A stretch of 64,000 bases of DNA from contig NC_134830.1 in the NCBI RefSeq assembly GCF_004210375.1, positions 9,300,001-9,364,000 on the forward strand. The letters are read 5' to 3'. The position numbers were made by a program, and so were the translations under genes. The notes beneath the pieces are model-generated. The model saw only the letters and a list, made by a program, of their open reading frames with translations. It ran no database searches and was not told where the DNA came from. This DNA is from Tachypleus tridentatus (lineage: Eukaryota; Arthropoda; Merostomata; Xiphosura; Limulidae). Positions 58,701 through 64,000 of the stretch are shown here, one piece after another (position 1 is the stretch's first letter; every line of letters starts with the position of its first letter).

Positions 58701-59523
58701 ATGTTTGTTGTGACGGGGATTCAAACCCGTGATCCCCCAGATTACGAGTCGAACGCCTTAACCACCTGGCCATGCTGAGCACATGTTTCGAAGATAACGC
58801 GCGACTGGAAATTCCGACACAACTGTAACTTGAAACAGTTTAATAAATAATACGAGTGTTTCTTCGTGAAGCCTGGGCACCATTAAGTACGAAACCATAT
58901 CATTCTCGGTTAGAATATGTGAATGACTCATAATAAGTTTGGTTTGCTGTAATATACTTTCAATAGGTAATTTTACCCAAACGTCACCACTTGATTATAA
59001 AGCCAAATTTAGCTTCCTAATGTTATAAATTTCACTGGTGGTATGTCCCAGTCTACATATAACAGTAATCTCTATAATTCTAAAATTCTGTTCTTCCTAT
59101 AGCAACGGAATAAAGACGCTGTAAAGCGACAGTAATTGGCCATTAAGGGTGTAACCAAGTCGTTTACGCCCATTCCTTTATATGGTTTACGTGTTCGTTG
59201 AAACATATATTTATCACCAGGTGGCAGCTTGTGTTCGATTTTCATCTTGTTTATCGCTGTTAAGTATCCACGTTCTAAAGGATTTGATCTCGTCCATCAT
59301 AAGATATTCAAATACAAATACAGATATTTATCGTGTAAATCTGACATTAAATATGTTTATTTATTTTGTGGAATTTAATGGTTTAGATCATCATACTTGA
59401 AATGCCACATCAAAAGTTAAAACTTTAACACGTTGTTCAATAACAGGCTAACGCTATGAATGAAAGGATAGGCTATCCAGAATTCTTGACGAATCCTGTT
59501 GAGTTGTCCAAAGAATACATACG
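34531..59523 (+). CDS. M13 zinc metallopeptidase (neprilysin/ECE-like), first eleven exons; 3' part outside window
   Basis: M13 peptidases are type II membrane ectoenzymes that cut small peptides with a zinc HExxH site. Joining the exons listed separately (34755-34908, 43668-43703, 45445-45606, 49581-49664, 50439-50644, 50956-51135, 51376-51462, 55080-55204, 56003-56225, 57900-57998, 59447-59523) gives about 477 codons with compatible phases and GT/AG at every junction. The family is usually 700-780 residues, so roughly a third is missing, including the NAxY and HExxH motifs and the C-terminal zinc-ligand Glu. Recognised family blocks are DPCEDFFQYACGTW, LPSREYY, FSWLNYLN, WMDDATR and RIGYPEF. 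Some blocks look more like neprilysin (RHVIPE..., DELQIVLK), others more like ECE (LNYLN...ELEPVVVY, GMALGAMF, NPVEL), so I give no gene symbol. Start uncertain: ATG 34531 opens a frame that stops at 34752; ATG 34755 begins the membrane-anchor frame. Confidence 0.9.
34755..34908 (+). CDS. M13 peptidase exon: N-terminus and membrane anchor
   Basis: Encodes 51 residues plus one base. Residues 17-24 are basic (LRRRTRLGR region) and residues about 25-47 are a hydrophobic helix (YLVLAVVLLLALCTIFVYL), the arrangement of a signal anchor with N-in orientation, as in M13 enzymes. The ATG has A at -3 and G at +4, a better context than the ATG at 34531. The donor is aaaag|gtgaga, phase 1. The following intron is 8.8 kb and filled with arrays and SINEs. 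Confidence 0.85.
35095..35862. repeat. 40-bp minisatellite in intron 1
   Basis: About 19 units of 'ccatatattaccatattatg' plus 'gtgtattggttaacattact'. The first six are diverged, those after 35340 nearly identical. Confidence 0.96.
35936..36325. repeat. 17-bp minisatellite in intron 1, TACTAAC-containing
   Basis: About 23 units of 'tgtgtactaacctgtat' with tac(t/c)aa(c/t) variants. I count eleven TACTAAC on the gene's sense strand, identical to the strongest known splice branch-point sequence. Frames read VLTCIVYQP-like peptides and are not genes. Confidence 0.95.
36524..36795 (+). mobile_element. SINE family 1 with 12-bp target duplication
   Basis: One of the best-preserved copies: head 'acatggccaagcgtgttaag', B-box 'gggttcgcatcc', body close to consensus, tail of aaacaaac units. 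Perfect duplication 'cggggcttacag' at 36512-36523 and 36796-36807. Lies in intron 1 in the sense direction. Confidence 0.97.
36810..38080. other. Intron 1 stretch, family 2 SINE pieces only
   Basis: Two decayed - strand family 2 SINE pieces: 37225-37305 ('gctctgaccatcacgatgaa') and 37365-37442 ('ccaccacgggaatcgaactc'). No array and no coding signal. Confidence 0.55.
38085..38725. repeat. 45-bp minisatellite in intron 1, GTAAGT-containing
   Basis: About 14 units of 'taatccggacgtaagtttta' plus 'aatatcattctacgacggtaggttg', the last four diverged and shorter (about 39-45 bp). Each of the first ten or so carries 'gacgtaagt', a full-consensus 5' splice site, in the gene's sense direction. 45 is a multiple of three, so long frames stay open on both strands; they are not genes. 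Confidence 0.95.
38805..40412. repeat. 53-bp minisatellite in intron 1
   Basis: About 30 units of 'ggctctgatctatggaaatg' plus 'ttagatactgttcaaggatt' and 'accagagtcaata'. Variants (ctat/gtat/ggat, caagg/ccagg, ggctc/gactc) recur in multi-unit blocks, for example runs of four and five units repeat from 38820 to 39360. Confidence 0.97.
40965..41247 (-). mobile_element. SINE family 1 with target duplication, intron 1
   Basis: - strand copy, T-rich tail at left, head at right ending 'cttggccatgctgggcccg'. Perfect 9-bp duplication 'tcgtacttt' at 40956-40964 and 41248-41256. Confidence 0.96.
41735..41815 (+). mobile_element. Family 2 SINE remnant
   Basis: 'cagggtttgatccatgtcgt' then 'gggcactgcacggatagcct' on the + strand in intron 1. 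Confidence 0.65.
42105..42380. repeat. 42-bp minisatellite in intron 1
   Basis: About six diverged units with 'gaggaaactgttaacagaat' and 'tagtcctaactcagtcttt'. The unit is a multiple of three and gives a 14-residue repeat on the + strand (NRISP...EET). There is no splice context or family match, so I do not call it an exon. Confidence 0.88.
42525..43130. repeat. 46-bp minisatellite in intron 1
   Basis: About 13 units of 'ttgataattatatcactttc' plus 'tagttaataactatagcacttgtcag', with cagat/cagtt and agcac/agtac variants. Confidence 0.97.
43668..43703 (+). CDS. M13 peptidase micro-exon: N-terminal ectodomain cysteines
   Basis: A 36-base exon between tgtcttttccag and gtaagag. It encodes DDVCLTAQCVKT across phase-1 junctions (residues 52-63). 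The C-x5-C pair directly after the membrane anchor matches the start of the M13 ectodomain, where the first conserved cysteines and the C-(I/V)-K stretch lie. Far too short to be found as an ORF; supported by phase, splice sites and family match together. Confidence 0.85.
44176..44612. repeat. 41-bp minisatellite in intron 2
   Basis: About ten units of 'agcatgttgaacctataagt' plus 'ttgacaagaaccactgtttt'. Confidence 0.95.
44925..45403. repeat. 53-bp minisatellite in intron 2, abutting exon 3
   Basis: Nine units of 'gtactggggacgagaataag' plus 'atttatacaagtatcgtata' and 'caaagttagttgt'. The array ends about 40 bases before the 3' splice site of the exon at 45445, so the branch-point region is at its edge. 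Confidence 0.96.
45445..45606 (+). CDS. M13 peptidase exon: DPCEDFFQYACG block
   Basis: 54 codons, phase 1 in and out, between gggtttcag and gtatatt. Encodes the family signature DPCEDFFQYACGTW (residues 76-89) followed by NKRHVIPEDRSSISTFEVL. In human neprilysin the latter stretch carries Arg102 and Arg110, which bind the substrate C-terminal carboxylate; by my alignment those places are Ser101 and Ala109 here. A 53-bp minisatellite ends only about 40 bases upstream of this exon. Confidence 0.9.
45955..46248. repeat. 39-bp minisatellite in intron 3
   Basis: Seven units of 'acacatataaaacataccct' plus 'tagaactgtggtttacttt'. Confidence 0.95.
46518..48122 (+). mobile_element. Tigger/pogo-like transposon relic in intron 3
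   Basis: About 1.6 kb. The left end 'gtaaaacttgtctaagccg' and the complement of the right end 'cagtaaaacctgtataaggc' form the inverted repeat; TA lies at both sides. CAGTAAAACC... is the Tigger-type terminus. The N-terminal CENP-B-like DNA-binding part has gone; the catalytic C-terminal half is readable on the + strand. Confidence 0.88.
47115..47726 (+). pseudogene. Tigger/pogo-type transposase, C-terminal half, broken
   Basis: The first open piece (47115-47333) reads NILLFLDNATCQPKV then VCLVFLPPCTTSVLQPLDNG and IIQ: the second catalytic Asp of the DDD triad (LLxxDN-A) followed by the FLPPxTTSxLQPLDxGII signature. A stop at 47331 is followed by frame-broken sequence and a second open piece (47469-47726), acidic, matching the variable tail of Tigger transposases. 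The first Asp region and DNA-binding domain are missing. Confidence 0.88.
48408..48782. repeat. 36-bp minisatellite in intron 3
   Basis: About ten units of 'gtctgtaaggtacctgacac' plus 'agatgtttttaacatt'. Each carries a KpnI-type ggtacc. Confidence 0.96.
48903..49240. repeat. 45-bp minisatellite in intron 3
   Basis: About seven units of 'ttccaatgacaataacactt' plus 'ctagactaaagattaccttaatggc'. 45 bp is a multiple of three, hence the long open frames on both strands, which are not genes. Confidence 0.95.
49581..49664 (+). CDS. M13 peptidase exon 4
   Basis: 28 codons, phase 1 in and out, between aacatttcag and gtgagta. Encodes LLEEAANPYDNSATIKAK then TFYKSCIN (residues 118-145). It matches the family stretch ending in Y-(K/R)-(S/A)-C-(I/M)-N, with the conserved cysteine. 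Confidence 0.88.
50085..50208 (-). mobile_element. Family 2 SINE in intron 4
   Basis: - strand copy: 'tatctgctcagcccaccgag' then 'gggaatcgaaccgctgat' and 'ccgctgtactagcggaggg'. The head at the right is the clearest tRNA-like head of this family in the window. Confidence 0.72.
50439..50644 (+). CDS. M13 peptidase exon 5
   Basis: 206 bases between cgtatttcag and gtctgtt (phase 1 in, phase 0 out), residues 146-214. It carries the family pattern I(D)xIGxxPLxxxLxxIGxWP followed by a Trp-rich stretch (WKAPSW) and GxxxxxWVGPDDKDSS...IIQ. Introns 4 (774 bp), 5 (311 bp) and 6 (240 bp) are the only short ones in this gene, and introns 5 and 6 are almost free of tandem repeats. Confidence 0.9.
50760..50845. 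repeat. 25-bp AT repeat in intron 5
   Basis: Three near-perfect units of 'atattgtataatatatattt' plus 'ataat', self-complementary. Confidence 0.9.
50956..51135 (+). CDS. M13 peptidase exon 6: LPSREYY block
   Basis: 60 codons, phase 0 on both sides, between ttcttgtag and gtaaag, residues 215-274. Encodes LDQTPLGLPSREYYLK, the family block that precedes a helical segment, then helices ending MLDVLNLEIRLAN. The LPSR(D/E)YY motif is one of the most conserved N-terminal-half motifs of M13 enzymes. Confidence 0.92.
51376..51462 (+). CDS. M13 peptidase exon 7
   Basis: 29 codons, phase 0 on both sides, between cttttcag and gtgagta, residues 275-303. Encodes ASMPEADRHDAGAIYNKLT then IQEMKNIVPK. The (I/L)Y(N/H)K(L/M/V)T motif matches the family. 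The following intron (3.6 kb) holds a 65-bp minisatellite and a mariner-like relic. Confidence 0.9.
51785..53718. repeat. 65-bp minisatellite in intron 7
   Basis: About 30 units of 'acttcaactagaatataaat', 'aaaatgttttaattggttat' and 'attgtctacaattttaacaattaat'. The period is 65 over most of the array. Variants (gttat/gatat, tttta/ttgta, tactt/tacat) are scattered, the central part being most uniform. Confidence 0.97.
53820..54982 (+). mobile_element. Mariner/Tc1-like transposon relic in intron 7
   Basis: Ends 'cagaactgtgaaaaagtgtt' + 'aggaca' (left) and complement of the right end 'cagtacgctgcaaaagtgtt' + 'aggaca', a 26-bp inverted repeat with a few mismatches, with TA before the left end. 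Transposase traces on the + strand: MPEPIKHNELSVNQRVRI at 54192 with a HTH-like stretch (AAYLKCSLNTVTYTLDRET) after a stop, and NFNSIEQMWDSIDE near 54645-54690 (the Glu of the catalytic triad). Most of the catalytic part is deleted. Inactive. Confidence 0.85.
55080..55204 (+). CDS. M13 peptidase exon 8: FSWLNYLN block
   Basis: 125 bases between cctttcttcag and gtaacg (phase 0 in, 2 out), residues 304 to 345. Begins FSWLNYLNTVLPIKVDELEP, followed by VVVYALPYFRQMDEIL. The W(L)xxLN...V.(E)xEPVVVY pattern is closer to endothelin-converting enzyme than to neprilysin. Confidence 0.92.
55205..56002. other. Intron 8, nothing recognised
   Basis: AT-rich intron without an array or an element I recognise; a few short 'aatataattatataaat' runs near 55800. 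Confidence 0.6.
56003..56225 (+). CDS. M13 peptidase exon 9
   Basis: 223 bases between atcgttccag and gtaatt (phase 2 in, 0 out), residues 345-419. Contains NYAIWRLV, then FRRVLLG, then RVRWSQCVDLVNKKLGMALG and AMFIRDNFDPSSKET. The W-x-x-C of RWSQC is the family cysteine in the middle of the ectodomain; (G)xALGxMF resembles ECE. The intron after it holds a SINE, a Penelope-like foldback and a second SINE. Confidence 0.92.
56400..56679 (+). mobile_element. SINE family 1, full length, intron 9
   Basis: Head 'gctcggcacggccaggtggt' with B-box 'gagtttgaatcc', full body, tail 'cataacaaaccaaacc'. No clear target duplication. Confidence 0.94.
56685..56972 (+). mobile_element. Family 2 SINE split by a Penelope-like insertion
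   Basis: The left part 'actggatttcgatactgcgg' + 'tgagcaaaccacaa' ends at 56724; the SINE resumes at 56921 with 'accacaaagaacccattgtt' + 'taggtttgtgcttaatta'. The duplicated 'accacaa' (56718-56724 and 56921-56927) marks the insertion. Confidence 0.75.
56725..56920. mobile_element. Penelope-like inverted dimer with hammerhead-like core
   Basis: Same family as 19378-19574. The left arm (- strand sense) ends 'ttaggtcatcttcag', i.e. 'ctgaagatgacctaa' reversed. The right arm 'taagaaggtcgaaacgttgt' + 'tctgtgttttatttt' is on the + strand. The arms pair over about 65 bases with a 19-base spacer. The right end runs on to 'aagtgggtttctcgtcatca', the same end piece seen (complemented) at the left of the 19378 copy. 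Confidence 0.7.
57119..57394 (-). mobile_element. SINE family 1 with target duplication, intron 9
   Basis: - strand copy, tail at left, head at right ending 'ggccatgccgagccc'. Duplication acagttctaga (57108-57118) / acagttttaga (57395-57405), one mismatch. A run of nine C lies in the body. Confidence 0.95.
57900..57998 (+). CDS. M13 peptidase exon 10: WMDDATR block
   Basis: 33 codons, phase 0 on both sides, residues 420-452, between a long T tract ending tatatcgag and gtgtga. Encodes ALEMIHNIREAFNELL then EDTDWMDDATRAVAKQK. The L..L.WMD..T(R/K)..A..K motif is diagnostic of M13. The acceptor base before AG is g rather than c/t, which is less usual. Confidence 0.9.
58065..58290 (-). mobile_element. 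SINE family 1, old copy, intron 10
   Basis: Diverged - strand copy: 'gtaatttagcagtgataaaa', 'ctttaccaacgaatagtgag', 'cacattataacacttacac', 'cggctgaaaaagcaaacatg'. Confidence 0.85.
58509..58782 (-). mobile_element. SINE family 1 with short target duplication, intron 10
   Basis: - strand copy near consensus, tail 'tttgtttgttttaattt' at left, head at right ending 'cacctggccatgctgagc'. atgtttc at 58502-58508 and 58784-58790 is the likely duplication. Confidence 0.94.
59447..59523 (+). CDS. M13 peptidase exon 11: ERIGYPEF block, last exon in window
   Basis: 77 bases between caataacag and gtgggt (phase 0 in, 2 out), residues 453-478. Encodes ANAMNERIGYPEFLTNPVEL then SKEYIR. Matches the family stretch K..(A)(I/M)...IGYP(E/D)(F/D)...(P)..L. 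The next exon, which must start in phase 2, is not visible; the rest of the window is a 50-bp array. Confidence 0.9.
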
Positions 59524-59734
59524 GTGGGTAAATAGTCTCTTTATTATTTCATATTTAAGTCTCACAAATGTGACATTGTTTTAGTATTTAGATAATACAG
59601 TAGTGTTGATATTGGTGATATGAGTGGTATCAGAATTGAAGTAAATCCTGTAATAAACAACAAAAAACTATTAAATCCTTAAATGTGTGTCACGATATCG
59701 TTTATTTAATAAAGAATGATCGGACTTAGATAAG

Positions 59735-62700
59735 TAATAACATGGACATACACCATACAATAGTGTTATATTTATATAGATAAGTAGTTACATGGACATA
59801 CGACAGACAATAGTGTTATATTAGATAAGTAATTGAATAGATAAGTATCCAGAATTAGTGACGAATCCTGTTAGATAAGTAGTTACATGGACGACAGACA
59901 AAGTGTTATATTTATATAGTTAACATGGACATACGATACAGACAATAGTGTTATAATTATTAGATAAGATAGTTACATGGATAGTTACACCAGACAATAG
60001 TGTTATATTTATATAGATAAGTAGTTACATGGACATACACCAGACAATAGTGTGTTATATTTATATAGATAAGTAGTTACATGGACATACGACAGACAAT
60101 AGTGTTATATTTATATAGATAAGTAATTACATGGACATACACCAGACAATAGTGTTATATTTATATAGATAAGTAGTTACATGGACATACGACACACAAT
60201 AGTGTTATATTTATATAGATAAGTAGTTACATGGACATACACCATACAATAGTGTTATATTTATATAGATAAGTAATAACATGGACATACATCATACAAT
60301 AGTGTTATATTTATATAGATAAGTAGTTACATGGACATACGACAGACAATAGTGTTATATTTATATAGATAAGTAATTACATGGACATACACCAGACAAT
60401 AGTGTTATATTTATATAGATAAGTAATTACATGGACATAACACCATACAATAGTGTTATATTTATATAGATAAGTAGTTACATGGACATACACCAGACAA
60501 TAGTGTTATATTTATATAGATAAGTAGTTACATGGACATACGACAGACAATAGTGTTATATTTATATAGATAAGTAGTTACATGGACATACAACAGACAA
60601 TAGTGTTATATTTATATAGATAAGTACTTACATGGACATACGACAGACAATAGTGTTATATTTATATAGATAAGTAATTACATGGACATACGACAGACAA
60701 TAGTGTTATATTTATATAGATAAGTAATTACATGGACACACACCAGACAATAGTGTTATATTTATATAGATAAGTAGTTACATGGACATACACACAGACA
60801 ATAGTGTTATATTTATATAGATAAGTAGTTACATGGACATACGACAGACAATAGTGTTATATTTATATAGATAAGTAATTACAATAGTGTTATATTTATA
60901 TAGATGGACATGGACATACAACAGACAATAGTGTTATATTTATATAGATAAGTAGTTACATGGACATATAGATAAGTATTACATGGACATACACCAGACA
61001 ATAGTGTTATATTTATATAGATAAGTAGTTACAGACATACACCAGACAATAGTGTTATATTTATATAGATAAGTAATTACATGGACATACACCATACAAT
61101 AGTGTTATATTTATATAGATAAGTAGTTACATGGACATACACCAGACAATAGTGTTATATTTATATAGATAAGTAGTACATTACAATAGTGTTATATTTA
61201 TATAGATAAGTAGTTACATGGACACCAGACAATAGTGTTATATTTATATAGATAAGTAGTTACATTACATAGATAAGACATGGACGACAGACAATAGTGT
61301 TATATTTATATAGATAAGTAATTACATGGACATACACAATAGTGTTATATTTATATAGATAAGTAATTACAGACAATAGTGTTATATTTATATAGATAAG
61401 TAGTTACATGGACATACACCAGACAATAGTGTTATATTTATATAGATAAGTAGTTACATGGACATACAACAGACAATAGTGTTATATTTATATAGATAAG
61501 TAATTACATGGACATACAACAGACAATAGTGTTATATTTATATAGATAAGTAGTTACATGGACATACAACAGACAATAGTGTTATATTTATATAGATAAG
61601 TAGTTACATGGACATACAACAGACAATAGTGTTATATTTATATAGATAAGTAGTTACATGGACATACACCAGACAATAGTGTTATATTTATATAGATAAG
61701 TAATTACATGGACATACACATGGACATACCACCAGACAATAGTGTTATATTTATATAGATAAGTAGTTACATGGACATACGACAGACAATAGTGTTATAT
61801 ATTAAGTATACAGACATACACCATATAGTATAAGTAGTTACATTACATGGACATACACACCAGACAATAGTGTTATATTTATATAGATAAGTAGTTACAT
61901 GGACATACAGACAGACAATAGTGTTATATTTATATAGATAAAGTAGTTAGTTACATGGACATGGACATACATGGACATACACCAGACAATAGTGTTATAT
62001 ACATTATATAGATAAGTAGATTACATGGACATACACACAGACAATAGTGTTATATTTATATAGATAAGTAGTTACATGGACATACAACAGACAATAGTGT
62101 TATATTTATATAGATAAGTAGTTACATGGACATACAACAGACAATAGTGTTATATTTATTTATATAGATAAGTTATATTTATATAGATTACATGGACATA
62201 CAACAGACAATAGTGTTATATTTATATAGATAAGTAGTGTTACATGGACATACAACAGACAATATTGTTATATTTACATAGATAAGTAGTATCATGGACA
62301 TACACCAGACAATAGTGTTATATTTATATAGATAAGTAGTTACATGGACATACACCAGACAATAGTGTTATATTTATATAGATATAAGTAGTTACATGGA
62401 CATACACAGACAATAGTGTTATATTTTATATAAGATAAGTACACCAGACAATAGTGTTATATTTATATACATAAGGACATACACACAGACAATAGTGTTA
62501 TATTTATATAGATAAGATAAGTTACATGGACATACAACAGACAATAGTGTTATATTTATATAGATAAGTAGTTACATGGATATACACCAGACAATAGTGT
62601 TATATTTATATAGATAAGTAATTACATGGACATACAACAGACAATAGTGTTATATTTATATAGATAAGTAGTTACATGGACATACACCAGACAATAGTGT

Positions 62701-64000
62701 TATATTTATATAGATAAGTAGTTACATGGACATACACCAGACAATAGTGTTATATTTATATAGATAAGTAGTTACATGGACATACAACAGACAATAGTGT
62801 TATATTTATATAGATAAGTAGTTACAGACAATAGTGTTATATTTATATAGATATGGACATACAACAGACAATAGTGTTATATTTATATAGATAAGTAATT
62901 ACATGGACATACAACAGACAATAGTGTTATATTTATATAGATAAGTAGTTACATGGACAAACAACAGACAATAGTGTTACATTTATATAGATAAGTAGTT
63001 ACATGGATATACAACAGACAATAGTGTTATATTTATATAGATAAGTAGTTACATGGACATATAGATAAGTAGTTACACAGACAATAGTGTTATATTTATA
63101 TAGATAAGTAATTACATGGACATACAACAGACAATAGTGTTATATTTATATAGATAAGTAGTTACATGGACATACACCAGACAATAGTGTTATATTTATA
63201 TAGATAAGTAGTTACATGGACATACAACAGACAATAGTGTTATATTTATATAGATAAGTAGTTACATGGACATACAACAGACAATAGTGTTATATTTATA
63301 TAGATAAGTAATTACATGGACATACAACAGACAATAGTGTTATATTTATATAGATAAGTAGTTACATGGACATACACCAGACAATAGTGTTATATTTATA
63401 TAGATAAGTAATTACATGGACATACAACAGACAATAGTGTTATATTTATATAGATAAGTAGTTACATGGACATACACCAGACAATAGTGTTATATTTATA
63501 TAGATAAGTAGTTACATGGACATACATGGACATACACAATAGTGTTATATTTATATAGATAAGTAGTTACATGGACATACAACAGACAATAGTGTTATAT
63601 TTATATAGATAAGTAATTACATGGACATACACAGACAATAGTGTTATATTTATATAGATAAGTAGTTACATGGACATACAATTACAGACAATACAATAGT
63701 TATATTTATATAGATAAGTAGTTACATGGACATACAACAGACAATAGTGTTATATTTATATAGATAAGTAGTTACATGGACATACAACAGACAATAGTGT
63801 TATATTTATATAGATAAGTAGTTACATGGACATACAACAGACAATAGTGTTATATTTATATAGATAAGTAGTTACATGGACATACACCAGACAATAGTGT
63901 TACATTTATATAGATAAGTAATTACATGGACATACAACAGACAATAGTGTTATATTTATATAGATAAGTAGTTACATGGACATACATACAGACAATTACA
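59735..64000. repeat. 50-bp minisatellite filling the rest of the window (intron 11)
   Basis: About 85 units of 'acatggacatacaccagaca', 'atagtgttatatttatatag' and 'ataagtagtt', running off the right edge. Variants: caccag/gacag/aacag, agtagtt/agtaatt. Many units between 59.8-60.0 kb and 60.85-62.5 kb are shortened, duplicated internally or scrambled, while long stretches elsewhere keep an exact 50-bp phase. Confidence 0.97.
59846..59872 (+). repeat. 27-bp near-copy of exon 11 inside the array
   Basis: 'tatccagaattagtgacgaa' + 'tcctgtt' matches exon 11 bases 59474-59500 ('tatccagaattcttgacgaa' + 'tcctgtt') at 25 of 27 positions; both differences fall in one place (ct/ag). It sits between otherwise typical array words. 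Confidence 0.85.

Overview
The window is from an AT-rich animal genome. It holds one spliced gene with GT-AG introns, three decayed Tc1/mariner-Tigger transposons, one hAT MITE, three Penelope-like fragments, many tRNA-derived SINEs and a very large amount of tandem repeat. The SINE, with its 'ctcgccctttcagccg' and 'gtagcccaagagttggcgg' blocks, is one I associate with horseshoe crab genomes. A chelicerate, probably a horseshoe crab, is my best guess from memory; it has not been checked.

Layout. 1-34 kb has no gene I can support. It contains a 29-bp array with higher-order structure (1-2.58 kb), a 52-bp array with a 524-bp higher-order unit (5.9-9.05 kb), an array grown inside a SINE (14.2-14.8 kb), an array grown from a SINE head (20.2-20.4 kb), a Penelope-like 3' end (22.6-23.03 kb) abutting a very uniform 40-bp array (23.05-25.1 kb), a Tc1-like relic (25.5-26.5 kb), a 49-bp array with a CACGTG in nearly every unit (26.9-29.8 kb), and a Tc1-like element that landed inside another minisatellite (32.1-33.7 kb).

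34.5-59.5 kb holds the first eleven coding exons, on the + strand, of an M13 zinc metallopeptidase of the neprilysin / endothelin-converting-enzyme type. The reading frame runs through all ten splice junctions from the membrane anchor to a residue equivalent to about two thirds of the family length. The catalytic exons (HExxH and later) are not in the window and should lie beyond the 50-bp array that fills 59.7-64 kb. Most longer introns carry one or more minisatellites; intron 3 also holds a Tigger relic, intron 7 a mariner-like relic, and introns 1, 9 and 10 hold SINEs.

By my addition about 40% of the window is tandem repeat, in at least 25 unrelated arrays with units from 17 to 67 bp. Points most worth a second look: (1) a 27-bp near-copy of exon 11 inside the array that follows that exon; (2) Penelope-like fragments with a hammerhead-ribozyme-like core, two of them inverted dimers with target-site duplications; (3) two arrays visibly derived from SINE sequence; (4) a frame break or upstream ORF at the N-terminus of the peptidase gene; (5) intron 1 arrays whose units repeat splice-site-like sequence.
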